A stretch of DNA of 64,000 bases from Betaproteobacteria bacterium (GTDB lineage Bacteria > Pseudomonadota > Gammaproteobacteria > Burkholderiales > Burkholderiaceae_C): positions 26,250 through 90,249 of the forward strand of contig JABCYW010000008.1 of assembly GCA_013289985.1 (NCBI GenBank). The letters are read 5' to 3'. Made by a program: the position numbers and the translations under genes. Shown in pieces: positions 55,911-63,999 of the stretch. Under the pieces are notes generated by a model. It was not told the DNA's origin and made no database searches. It was given only the letters and a program-made list of their open reading frames with translations. How positions within the stretch are numbered: position 1 is the stretch's first letter; each line of letters begins with the position of its first letter.

Positions 55911-56435
55911 TCAGGTGGCCTGCAAGCGATGGAGGTCGACGAACATCCTCGTGAACGCGGTGTTGCCTTCCTCGCTCGCGCCCATCGGGGTGAAACCCTT
56001 GCGTTGATAGAACCCCACCGCGTTCGGCTTCGAGTCCACGACGAGGAATCTGCATCCGGCATGCGGCATGATGAATTGCCCCGTCAGTGCGACGGCGAAG
56101 TCCACGAGCTGTGCGCCGACGCCCTGGCCTTGAAGGTGGGCATCGACGGCCAGCCTCGCCAACCTCACGGCCGGGTAGTCGGTGTACCTGAAGCCATCGA
56201 CCGGCGCGAGGTCACCGAACTGCCGGACGGAAACATGGGTGCAGACCAGCGTGGCGTACGCGAGCGGCGTGGTTTCGCGGGCCCTGACCAGCACGAAGGT
56301 CTTCGCGAGATTGTCCTTGTGGAGGCGCTTGGCTTCCTTGCGAAGAAACGTCTTGAGGGGCACGAGTGCCGCATCGCCGAGGCTCAGCGAATTGCAGCCA
56401 TCGCCATCGGCGAGCGCGCGTATCTCGTAGGACAC
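55911..56435 (-). CDS. GNAT acetyltransferase, toxin-like (TacT/AtaT topology)
   Basis: A 174-residue GNAT protein. FLRKEAKRLHKDNLAKTFVL and the acetyl-CoA-binding LARLAVDAHLQGQGVGAQLV match TacT/AtaT-type toxins that acetylate aminoacyl-tRNA; NAVGFYQRKGFTPM is the C-terminal fold. The start is GTG at 56435. It sits six bases after a 68-residue gene at the place an antitoxin would occupy. A ribosome or tRNA target is inference from the family. Confidence 0.78.
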   Translation of the reverse strand: MSYEIRALADGDGCNSLSLGDAALVPLKTFLRKEAKRLHKDNLAKTFVLVRARETTPLAYATLVCTHVSVRQFGDLAPVDGFRYTDYPAVRLARLAVDAHLQGQGVGAQLVDFAVALTGQFIMPHAGCRFLVVDSKPNAVGFYQRKGFTPMGASEEGNTAFTRMFVDLHRLQAT

Positions 56436-56441
56436 ACGCGA

Positions 56442-56648
56442 CTACTTCTTCTTCGTGCCGGCCTTGACCGCCTTGAGCCGGATGGGCACGGCGCCCTTCC
56501 TGGCGAAGACGGCGACCAGCTTGCGGCCGTTGATCGCCGACTCGGTGGCCGCCTTCGTGCCGCGACCGTAGGTGATCTTGCGGATGAACGACTTCGCGTC
56601 GTCACCCGTCAGCGTGATGGGGCCGAGGAGTGTGCTGTGGATCGTCAT
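56442..56648 (-). CDS. small protein, candidate antitoxin of the GNAT gene
   Basis: A 68-residue basic protein: MTIHSTLLGPITLTGDDAKS, then FIRKITYGRGTKAATESAIN and a Lys-rich end (VKAGTKKK). ATG at 56648 is chosen over a longer frame. It does not show the DUF1778 ribbon-helix-helix sequence seen with TacT-type toxins, so it would be an unfamiliar antitoxin type if it has that role. It may also be an unrelated small basic protein. It lies six bases upstream of the GNAT gene. Confidence 0.55.
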   Translation of the reverse strand: MTIHSTLLGPITLTGDDAKSFIRKITYGRGTKAATESAINGRKLVAVFARKGAVPIRLKAVKAGTKKK

Positions 56649-56724
56649 GAACGCCACTCTAGCAGCCGTGCGGCCACGCGCCACACCTTGTTCGTTCCGC
56701 GGCGCCGAACGCGGACTTATCGAG

Positions 56725-57267
56725 CTAGATGCCCCGCAGGTCGCGGTAGTAGAACGTCGTGTCGCATTCGCCGCCCTCGGGCATCAGCGCGTACCCCGGG
56801 ATGGCGCCCACGGCCTGCCAGCCCAGGCGCGCATAGAGCCGGGCGGCGGTGGCGTCGCCGGTGTCCAGCACCAGCAGCGTCTTGCCCGCCTGCCGCGCGG
56901 CGTCCTCGGCCGCGTGCATCAGCGCTGCACCCGCGCCCTGGCGGCGCGCGCGCCGGTGCACCAGCATCTTGGCGACGTCGGCACGGTGCGGCTGGTTCTC
57001 GGGCTGGGCCAGGATCACCTGCACCGTGCCGACGATGCCCTGCGCGTCCTCCGCCACCAGCAGCACGCGCTCGCCGCGCGTCACGCCGTCGGCGACCTTG
57101 CGCCAGAACGCGAGCGACTTGTCGCGCGTCATCGGCAGCATGAAGCTCACCGACGCGCCGCCCTCGACGCAGTCGGTCAGCACGTCGGCAAGCGCCTGCA
57201 GCTGCTCGGCATCGACGGCTGCCAGCCGGCGGATTTCAAGGGTAGAGGCTGGGGCGCTGGTCGCCAT
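56725..57267 (-). CDS. GNAT acetyltransferase
   Basis: A 180-residue GNAT enzyme. Acetyl-CoA-binding motif is KMLVHRRARRQGAGAALMHA, with VLDTGDATAARLYARLGW at the C-terminal fold. It begins within the last 32 bases of the XRE-cupin gene, so the two are co-transcribed and the regulator likely controls it. Substrate unknown; the layout of a cupin-type regulator with a GNAT is common for metabolic acetyltransferases. Confidence 0.85.
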   Translation of the reverse strand: MATSAPASTLEIRRLAAVDAEQLQALADVLTDCVEGGASVSFMLPMTRDKSLAFWRKVADGVTRGERVLLVAEDAQGIVGTVQVILAQPENQPHRADVAKMLVHRRARRQGAGAALMHAAEDAARQAGKTLLVLDTGDATAARLYARLGWQAVGAIPGYALMPEGGECDTTFYYRDLRGI

Positions 57268-57868
57268 GGGATCTCCTGAAAGGCAAGGGGTAGGGCATGG
57301 ACGCCAGCACCACGGCGTAGCGCGCGGCGACCTTGTGCGGGTTGTGGAACATGATGGGCTTGTCCAGCACCATGGCCAGGCAGTCGCCGGTCGCCAGCGC
57401 GTGGCGCTCGTCGCCCACGGTGATGTCGATGGCGCCCGAGAGGACCCACACCTGCTGGTGCATCACCGGCTCGCGCGGGCCCGTCTCGTACGACACGCGC
57501 GCCTTGGCCGGAAACATCACCTCGACGATCTGGATCTGCGAGCCCACGCCGCTGGGCGACACGTTGCGCCGCACGTAGCCCGAATGCGGATCGCGCCACG
57601 AGGGCTGGTCGACCGCGCGCGCGACGGGGCTGGCGGAGGGCTGCGGCGCGTCGAACAACGCGGCCAGCGGCACGCCCAGGCCGCTGGCGAGCTTCTCCAG
57701 CAGCACCGCGGTGGGACTGCTCTCGCCGCGCTCGATGAGCGAGATCATCGAGCGGCTGATGCCGCAGTGCGTGGCCAGCGCGTCCAGCGACAGGCCCGAC
57801 GAGGCGCGCAGGTCGCGCACGCGCTGGGCGATGCGGTCGTTGAGGGATTGGACGGGGGCTTCTTCCAT
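57236..57868 (-). CDS. XRE-family regulator with cupin domain
   Basis: A 210-residue regulator. N-terminal helix-turn-helix: LDALATHCGISRSMISLIER near residues 28-47. The C-terminal cupin domain includes VSYETGPREPVMHQQVWVLS and LATGDCLAMVLDKPIMFHNP. Such regulators sense small molecules in the cupin. Its last 32 bases overlap the GNAT gene in a different frame. A TCCAA-TATG-TTGGA palindrome upstream is a likely operator for autoregulation. Confidence 0.9.
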   Translation of the reverse strand: MEEAPVQSLNDRIAQRVRDLRASSGLSLDALATHCGISRSMISLIERGESSPTAVLLEKLASGLGVPLAALFDAPQPSASPVARAVDQPSWRDPHSGYVRRNVSPSGVGSQIQIVEVMFPAKARVSYETGPREPVMHQQVWVLSGAIDITVGDERHALATGDCLAMVLDKPIMFHNPHKVAARYAVVLASMPYPLPFRRSHGDQRPSLYP

Positions 57869-57882
57869 GGTGGATTAAGTGT

Positions 57883-57896
57883 CCAATATGTTGGAT
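57883..57896. promoter_or_regulatory. candidate operator of the XRE-cupin regulator
   Basis: TCCAATATGTTGGA is a 14-bp palindrome with a four-base centre, 14 bases upstream of the regulator start, where an autoregulatory site is expected. Confidence 0.5.
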
Positions 57897-57958
57897 TCGA
57901 CGTCAACCGGCCTGGAATCGATTGCGCGTGGTATGGGGTCGATGTTACGATGAACTAA

Positions 57959-57974
57959 TTAGCTAAATGGCTAA
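57959..57974. promoter_or_regulatory. candidate operator of the ArsR-type regulator
   Basis: TTAGCTAAATGGCTAA repeats a TTAGC/GCTAA inverted half-site 13 bases upstream of the ArsR-family start. ArsR regulators usually bind short A/T-rich palindromes close to their own promoter. Confidence 0.5.
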
Positions 57975-57987
57975 ACACTGACGGCTC

Positions 57988-58314
57988 ATGAACGAAGACA
58001 ACGTGTTCGCGGCCCTGGCCTCGACGCCCCGCCGCAGGATCCTCGCCTATCTCTCCGAGGCCTCGCTCACCGCCGGCGAGATCGCCGAGCGCTTCGAAAT
58101 GAGCAAGCCGTCGCTGTCCAAGCACCTGCGCATCCTGGAGGGCGCCGGCCTCGTCGCCAGCGAGAAGCGCGGCCAGTTCGTCCATTACCGCCTCGCCGAC
58201 GCCAACCTGCTGGGCAAGCTGCACGACCTGCTCGCCACGTTCTGTCCGGTGGGCGGCCCGCTGAAGAAGGAAAGCGCGGCGATCGCGAAGACCCGCAAGC
58301 GCGAGGCCCGCTGA
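57988..58314 (+). CDS. ArsR-family regulator, SdpR-like
   Basis: A 108-residue winged-helix protein. Its HTH spans SLTAGEIAERFEMSKPSLSK and HLRILEGAGLVASEKRGQFV, with N-terminus MNEDNVFAALASTPRRRILA. The core lacks the ELCVCDL metal-binding Cys motif of ArsR, so it is closer to SdpR-type regulators. It lies 28 bases upstream of the cupin-DUF2867 gene, likely an operon, and probably controls it. The start at 57988 is the only sensible one. Confidence 0.88.
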   Translation: MNEDNVFAALASTPRRRILAYLSEASLTAGEIAERFEMSKPSLSKHLRILEGAGLVASEKRGQFVHYRLADANLLGKLHDLLATFCPVGGPLKKESAAIAKTRKREAR

Positions 58315-58342
58315 CCCCCGATCCCCGTCACGAAGGAACCCC

Positions 58343-59764
58343 ATGACCTCCTCGATGGCTCATCCAGCCGGGCGTGCGGCCCGCGACATCCGCCGCACGC
58401 GGACGTTCCCGTTCGTGAGCCTGCCCGCCGGCGCAGGGCGCGTGCCGGTGGAGGTGACGCTCGTCGCGAGGCTGGGGCATGGCGCCGGCGACAGGCTGTT
58501 CTTCGAGGCACTCGCGCGCCAGGGCCGGCACGCGCGCTTCGTCGACGAACTCGACGAGCCTTCCGCCAAGCTCGGTGCCACCGACTTCGAGAGCGGCGAC
58601 GCGACGGCGCTGTATTCCTTCGGCGTCGGCCCGGCGGGTCATCCGTTCCACCGCCATGCGGGCCACCGCGTGTTCACCGCGGTCTCGGGCAGCGGGGGCG
58701 CGCAACTCCGCTTCTCCGGCGCATCGTCCGACGAACTCGCGCGCAATCCCGCCAGCTTCTCGCGCGCGATGCACCACGTGAACGTGCCGCCGGACTGCCT
58801 GTTCACGGTGCGCTTCTCCGGCGCGACCTGGCACCAGTTCGCGCCGATGCACCCGCGCTCCGGGCACCCCGCGCTGTTCGCCCTGTCGACGCACACCAAC
58901 GAGCTTGGCGGTGAGCTTGGCGAGGCCGCGCGGGAGCGCGTGCTGCGCGACGAGGCCGACATCCCCTCGCTCACCGAGCTGCTGCCGGCGGTGGTCGTCC
59001 GCTGCCTGGAGGCCGAGCCGATGCGTCCCGGCATCGTACCCACCACCGAACTCTCGCTGCACGACCGTCCCGGCAGCCTGCTCGAGGCCGCGTGCACGCG
59101 CTACCGCTCGCTGGCGGGCCACCTGCAGCGCTGGCGCTTCGGCTTCGGATTCCGGCCGGGCTTCGTGAGTACCGTGCGGCAGCCCCGGGTGCGTGAGCAT
59201 GCCGACCTGCCCGGCGATTGCCTTCTTCGCGGCGCACTCCGCGATCGCGTCGTCCATCACCAGGATGCCTTCACGCTGGTTGTGCGGCCCGGGCAATCCG
59301 ATCGCCGGGACGCCACCGCGTGGCTGGCCGCGGCGCTGCAGGGATTCATCGACAACCCGCCGGCGAACGTCGCGCGGATGATGGCCTTGCGCAACCTGCT
59401 GGTTCGTCCGCTGGGATTGCGCACTTCGCCGTTGGGCTGTCCGGTGTCGTCGCTGCTGGCGGCCAGCGCGGCGGCGATCTTCGATGGGCGCTTTCCGGTG
59501 CATGCACAGCGGATGTCCGCCGATGGCCGCCAGGCGCAGGTCCTGCTCGGCGCCGATGACAAGCACCTGGTGTTCCGCTCCTGCGTGGGCGTGCGGCTGC
59601 TGGACGACGGCGGCGTCGAGTTCTCGCTGTCGGATCGCGTCGCCTGCAGCAATCTGTTCGGCCGGCTCTACATGTCGCTCATCGCGCGGACGCATCGCCG
59701 CGTGGTCGCCCCGGCCTTGCTGGCCCATGCGGTCGATGCGGCGCTTGCCTCACGCGCCCAGTAG
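58343..59764 (+). CDS. fusion of cupin-like and DUF2867 domains
   Basis: A 473-residue protein of unknown function. The N-terminal half has AGHPFHRHAGHRVFTAVSGS and MHHVNVPPDCLFTVRFSGAT, which look like a metal-binding cupin fold. The C-terminal half (GDCLLRGALRDRVVHHQDAF, VARMMALRNLLVRPLGLRTS and FSLSDRVACSNLFGRLYMSL) resembles DUF2867. DUF2867 is more often alone or fused to an NAD-binding epimerase domain, so this joining is unusual. GAAGGA precedes the ATG at 58343. Partial overlap (15 bases) with the convergent gene. Confidence 0.7.
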   Translation: MTSSMAHPAGRAARDIRRTRTFPFVSLPAGAGRVPVEVTLVARLGHGAGDRLFFEALARQGRHARFVDELDEPSAKLGATDFESGDATALYSFGVGPAGHPFHRHAGHRVFTAVSGSGGAQLRFSGASSDELARNPASFSRAMHHVNVPPDCLFTVRFSGATWHQFAPMHPRSGHPALFALSTHTNELGGELGEAARERVLRDEADIPSLTELLPAVVVRCLEAEPMRPGIVPTTELSLHDRPGSLLEAACTRYRSLAGHLQRWRFGFGFRPGFVSTVRQPRVREHADLPGDCLLRGALRDRVVHHQDAFTLVVRPGQSDRRDATAWLAAALQGFIDNPPANVARMMALRNLLVRPLGLRTSPLGCPVSSLLAASAAAIFDGRFPVHAQRMSADGRQAQVLLGADDKHLVFRSCVGVRLLDDGGVEFSLSDRVACSNLFGRLYMSLIARTHRRVVAPALLAHAVDAALASRAQ

Positions 59765-62212
59765 CCGCGCCGCCAGCCACGCCGGCATGCCGGCGTACAG
59801 CGCCAGCAGGCCCAGCCGGTCGAGCACGCGCCGCGCCTGCAGCGCGCGGCGCGGTGCGAGCACCACGCCCGCCAGCGTGCCGGCCTCGATGGCGGCCCGC
59901 AGCGCCGCGGCGCACAGCACCACGCCGATGATCCACGCGGCCCACCACAGCGCGAACGTCGTCGCCCAGGCCTTCAGGCCGAACGTGTAGTACTCGCCGA
60001 ACGCGCTGCCGTACGCGATGTGCTGGTGGAGCCGGAACGCGGGGATCGCCAGCAGCAGCGGGAACAGCACGAACTTGATCGCCGGGCTGTCCAGGCGCGT
60101 GCGCTGCGGCGCCGAGCGAACCTGGGCGTAGGTGGACGCGCCGGCCGCCGCGGGCGGCCCGCCGGCGGCCGCCATCGCGCGTGCCAGCGCCATCGGATGA
60201 GCGATCGCGAGGCCGTGGCGCCAGCGGCTTCCGTCGGCGAGCCGCAGGGTCGCGCCCGGGCCGGGAAGCGGGACGCGCCACGCCTCGACAGCCGCCACCC
60301 GCGCCACCGGCAGCTCCAGCCGGCGCGTGCCGCTGGCCAGCACCAGCACGCCGTCGACGAGGCTCGCGCGCGCCGCGAACGCTCGCAAGACGCACCAGGC
60401 GGCGGCCTCGGGCACGAGGAACAGCGAGACGAAGCTGCGGATCTGGGCCAGCGTGTTGGACTGCAGCGCGGCGTCGCCCAGCAGCACCGCGGCGATCATC
60501 CACAGCAGTCCGCCGCGGGCGAACGCGCGCAGGGCGCCCGCGACCCAGCGCGCGGCGACGGGCAGCACGGAGACGTCGACGGGAAACTCGGGCAGGTCCG
60601 CCGCCGCCGGCAGCGGCACCCCCGACGCGGACGGGGCCCAGCGCCGCCAGGCGGCCCATGCACCCAGCGATGCGAGGAACACGGCGGCCGCGCGGCCGAC
60701 CCAGTCGCCCCAGGCCACCATCAACGTGCGCGGCGGCGTGCGCACCCGCACGTCGCCCACCACCAGCGTGCGTTCGCCCATGCGCGTGCCCGCGACGACG
60801 CTGCCGCTCGCGTCGATCACCGCGCTGTAGCCGTTGGTGGTGACGCGGAACTGCGGCAGCCGCGTCTCGATGCTGCGGAACGCGGCCACGGCCTGGTGCA
60901 GCGCCGCGCCTTGCGGGTGCCCGGTGAACCAGGCGTCGTTGGACAGCGTGAGGATGGCCTGCCCGCCCAGTCGCGCCCCGTCGATGGCCAGAGACGGGTC
61001 GACGTCGTCGCGGCAGATCAGCGGCAGCACCGGGATCTCGCGGCCGTCGGCCAGGCGCAGCGGGAACACGCGCGCGCCGCTGCCGGCCTTCCACGTGCCG
61101 GCCCACGGCAGCCAGCGGCGCAAGGTCGCGCCGTCCAGCCACGCGGGCACCTCCTCGGTGAGCGGGAACAGCCGTGTCTTGCGGTAGAAGCCCAGCAGGC
61201 CCTTGCCCGGCTCGACGAAGGCCGCGGCGTTGTACTCGCCCGCGGCGTCGACGTCGTAGGTGCCGAACACGAAGGGCACGCCGGCGGCGTTGACGATGGA
61301 CTGGATCTCGCGGTCGAGCTCGGCGCCGGCCTCGCTCCTGGCGTGGCCGAAGGTGGTGGGATAGACCGTCTCCGACCACAGCACCGCGTCGGCATGCTGG
61401 CGCACGACGGCGTCGTAGGACATCGCGAAATGCGTGTCCAGCACCTCCCGCACCACCGCCGCCGCGCCACGCTCCTGGCGCAGGCGTTCGTAGTCGACGA
61501 TGTCGGACTGCACGAGGCCCACGCGCAGCGGCTGTCCGCCCGTCGCCGGCGCGACGGCCAGCACGGCGGCGCCGTAGCCGGCCAGCAGCAGGGGCAGCGA
61601 GGCGGCGAGCGCCAGCGGCGCGGCGATCGCGCGGGCGCCGCGCGCGCGGGACGCGAGCGCGGCCGCGATGGCCTCGTTGGCCAGCAGCAGCGCCAGCGTG
61701 AGTCCGGCGGCGCCGCCCAGGTCGGCGGCCTGGCGCAGCAGCCGCGACGGATGCAGGCCGTGGCCCAGGGTGTCGCCCAGCACCTTGGGCAGCAGCCACT
61801 CGGCGGCCACCCAGGCCGACGCGGCCACGAGGGCTCGCAGCGCGACGCCGTGGCGCCGTCCGGCGAGCCGGCGCGCGATGGCGAAGGCGAGGAACTGCGG
61901 CTGGAACACGGGCGCCGCCACCAGCAGCACCGCGAAGCCGGCTGGCTCGCCGAACTGCGTGTACGAGCCGATGGCGCCGGCGAACCAGCCGAACACGGCC
62001 AGCGTGAACGCGACGGACATCGCCCACGCATTGAGCAGCGTGCCGGCCTGGGAGGCGGGCGCGTCCAGCGTGCGCAGCCACGGCACCAGGGCGACGAAGC
62101 CGAGCGCGCACGCGACACCCCCTTGGGTATAGGCCCACGCCAGCGATGCGGTGGCGAGGATGCCGGCCGCGGCGCGTGCGCGCGGGCCGGCGACGAGCGA
62201 GGAGGGCGTCAT
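59750..62212 (-). CDS. extended apolipoprotein N-acyltransferase paralogue (Lnt-like)
   Basis: An 820-residue protein, about 300 residues longer than Lnt. After N-terminal membrane helices, the nitrilase-type domain has the triad: Glu281 in VLWSETVYPTTFG, Lys345 in GFYRKTRLFPLTEEVPAW and Cys400 in LPLICRDDVDPS (canonical ICYE becomes ICRD). SNDAWFTG, and the TTNGYSAVIDASG stretch, are also Lnt-like. The C-terminus (520-820) adds several membrane helices and a soluble insert. As the usual partner of lgt is canonical Lnt, this is a paralogue with a possibly different acyl acceptor. Starts in a TGATG overlap with the upstream gene. Confidence 0.82.
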   Translation of the reverse strand: MTPSSLVAGPRARAAAGILATASLAWAYTQGGVACALGFVALVPWLRTLDAPASQAGTLLNAWAMSVAFTLAVFGWFAGAIGSYTQFGEPAGFAVLLVAAPVFQPQFLAFAIARRLAGRRHGVALRALVAASAWVAAEWLLPKVLGDTLGHGLHPSRLLRQAADLGGAAGLTLALLLANEAIAAALASRARGARAIAAPLALAASLPLLLAGYGAAVLAVAPATGGQPLRVGLVQSDIVDYERLRQERGAAAVVREVLDTHFAMSYDAVVRQHADAVLWSETVYPTTFGHARSEAGAELDREIQSIVNAAGVPFVFGTYDVDAAGEYNAAAFVEPGKGLLGFYRKTRLFPLTEEVPAWLDGATLRRWLPWAGTWKAGSGARVFPLRLADGREIPVLPLICRDDVDPSLAIDGARLGGQAILTLSNDAWFTGHPQGAALHQAVAAFRSIETRLPQFRVTTNGYSAVIDASGSVVAGTRMGERTLVVGDVRVRTPPRTLMVAWGDWVGRAAAVFLASLGAWAAWRRWAPSASGVPLPAAADLPEFPVDVSVLPVAARWVAGALRAFARGGLLWMIAAVLLGDAALQSNTLAQIRSFVSLFLVPEAAAWCVLRAFAARASLVDGVLVLASGTRRLELPVARVAAVEAWRVPLPGPGATLRLADGSRWRHGLAIAHPMALARAMAAAGGPPAAAGASTYAQVRSAPQRTRLDSPAIKFVLFPLLLAIPAFRLHQHIAYGSAFGEYYTFGLKAWATTFALWWAAWIIGVVLCAAALRAAIEAGTLAGVVLAPRRALQARRVLDRLGLLALYAGMPAWLAARLLGA

Positions 62213-62883
62213 CAGGGGCCTTCGATGGGCGCGGGGACGGCGATGCGGCGGATGGGCAGGCCCGGCGGCGCGAGCTCGGGCGGCACGACGCGATCCGGCG
62301 GCATCGCCAGGGGCTGGCCGTCGGGCGTCCGGGCCTGGTAGTCGGGCGCGAACATCAGGATGGGCTCGATGCGCTGGCCGTCGTCGGTGGCCTGGTAGTG
62401 GCGCACATAGCCGGGCGGCAGCGGGAAGTCCTCGGGCACGGCCAGGCCGATCAGCGGCGGGCGGGTGCCCGGCGGGTTGAACGCGCCCAGGCCGGTGTGG
62501 ACGCCGGCCGCGTGCAGCCGCGCGATCACTTCGTTCATCGTCGGCTTCTCCCCGGCGTTGATGTAGTCGGAGATGTCGGGCGTCTGGTCGCCGTTCGGGT
62601 CGCGCAGGCGCGCGATGCGCGGAGCGGGCGCGGACGACGCGCTGGCGGCTGGTGCCGGCGCGCGCACGAGGACGGTCGCGGACGCGGCGCTCGCCGCGGC
62701 CGGCGCCGGCGTGTCAGGCGCCGTGCCGCCGGATGCGGACTCGGCGATGCCGCCAGGCGCCGCCGGGCCGGGCGACGGCCACCAGGCCACCGCCGTGCCG
62801 CCGACCAGCACCAGCGCGGCCACGAGGAAGCCGCCCGCGGGGCGCCAGCGCCCGCGGTCCGGAACGTGGCGAGGCTCGCCCAT
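62212..62883 (-). CDS. membrane-anchored Pro/Ala-rich protein with EF-hand-like loop
   Basis: A 223-residue protein of no known family. One membrane helix lies near residues 17-35 (GGFLVAALVLVGGTAVAWW), with a basic N-terminus on the cytoplasmic side. A Pro/Ala/Ser-rich linker then leads to RLRDPNGDQTPDISDYINAG, whose DPNGDQTPD resembles a calcium-binding EF-hand/dockerin loop (residues 95-106), then GYVRHYQATDDGQRIEPILM. It lies between the SGNH hydrolase (9 bases) and the Lnt-like gene (TGATG overlap), so is probably a periplasmic partner of both. Confidence 0.6.
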   Translation of the reverse strand: MGEPRHVPDRGRWRPAGGFLVAALVLVGGTAVAWWPSPGPAAPGGIAESASGGTAPDTPAPAAASAASATVLVRAPAPAASASSAPAPRIARLRDPNGDQTPDISDYINAGEKPTMNEVIARLHAAGVHTGLGAFNPPGTRPPLIGLAVPEDFPLPPGYVRHYQATDDGQRIEPILMFAPDYQARTPDGQPLAMPPDRVVPPELAPPGLPIRRIAVPAPIEGP

Positions 62884-62892
62884 GGCGCGATT

Positions 62893-63999
62893 TCAGGGCG
62901 CCGCCGTGTTGGACGTGGACACCGTCCAGCCCATGCGCTCGTGCCCGTACTGGTTCCAGATCGGGCTCTTGCCGTTCGTGAACGATGTGTAGCGCGGCGC
63001 GCCGGAGCCCGTGGTGCCGCCGAACAGGCCGGCGGTGACGGTGCCGCCGGTGTAGGTCGGGTGCGTGTCGTCGGACTGGATGTAGTCGTAGCTGGTGTTG
63101 GCCGAGGCGAAATGGGTGTTGGCGTCGCGGATCGTCGAGCGCAGCGTGGTCGTCGTGCGCGTGACGTAGCTCGTCTCGCTCTCGCCGGGCACCCATTGCA
63201 GGCCCACGGAGTCGACGATGCCGTCGCCGTTGCTGTCGTAGTCGGCACCCATGAAGCCGGCGAAGTTGTCGGCGCACTGGAAGCCCTTCTCGCGGCCGTA
63301 TTCGCACATCCAGTAGTTCATCTTGGCCAGGCGCGGCAGGAAGATCTGCTGCAGGTTGACGGTGGCCCCGGTGCTGGCATCCTTGCACGAGCTCTGCACG
63401 TTGTCGGCGGCGTAGCCGGGATAGTGCAGGTTGGAGATGACCTTCACCTTCACGCCGGCGTAGGCGTTGGCGTTGATGAAGTCCATCGCGGCGGCCACGT
63501 ACTGCTTGCAGGTGGTGACCGCGGCGTCCATGCCGGAGTAGTCGCAGGTGCCGGTCTGGCTCTTGAACGACGAGCGGGCCTGCAGGCCGTCGTTGCCGCA
63601 CATCTCGAAGGTGACCACGCGCGTGGAGCTGTCCTGCATCCAGGACTTCTCGGCTACGATCTTGTTGGCGTAGACGTCGGAGGCCACGGCGCCCGACTTG
63701 GCGCGGCGCACGCTCTCGATGTCGGCGTTCCACAGCGCGGACAGGTACTCGGCGTCCACCGTCGGCGCCGAGTACTTGGCGGCGTTGAAGATGGACGTGT
63801 TGTAGCCGGCGTAGATCGAGTCGCCGTAGGCCACCACGCGGTACTTGGTGGAGGTGCCGGCGCGGTCTATCGTCCACGACACGTTCTGGGTCAGCGTGTT
63901 GGCGCCGGCCTGGGCGACCAGGCCCAGCAGCAGGGCGGGAAGCAAGGCGCGAAGCGCGCGGAAGCGAGGGGAGGGGTCTCGGCGGGTCATCTGTGTCAT
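62893..63999 (-). CDS. secreted SGNH/GDSL-family hydrolase
   Basis: A 368-residue hydrolase, exported by a signal peptide (LLPALLLGLVAQAGA). Catalytic Ser61 is in VAYGDSIYAGY, the oxyanion Asn in FEMCGNDG (136) and Asp310/His313 in SDDTHP. Six Cys (e.g. SSCKDAST, WMCEYGRE) suggest disulfides. An EF-hand-like DYDSNGDGIVDSVG lies near 253-266. Substrates may be acyl or acetyl esters on cell-wall or glycan groups. Upstream sequence is outside the window, so start 63999 or 63990 is uncertain. First gene of an operon with the two following minus-strand genes. Confidence 0.82.
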   Translation of the reverse strand: MTQMTRRDPSPRFRALRALLPALLLGLVAQAGANTLTQNVSWTIDRAGTSTKYRVVAYGDSIYAGYNTSIFNAAKYSAPTVDAEYLSALWNADIESVRRAKSGAVASDVYANKIVAEKSWMQDSSTRVVTFEMCGNDGLQARSSFKSQTGTCDYSGMDAAVTTCKQYVAAAMDFINANAYAGVKVKVISNLHYPGYAADNVQSSCKDASTGATVNLQQIFLPRLAKMNYWMCEYGREKGFQCADNFAGFMGADYDSNGDGIVDSVGLQWVPGESETSYVTRTTTTLRSTIRDANTHFASANTSYDYIQSDDTHPTYTGGTVTAGLFGGTTGSGAPRYTSFTNGKSPIWNQYGHERMGWTVSTSNTAAP

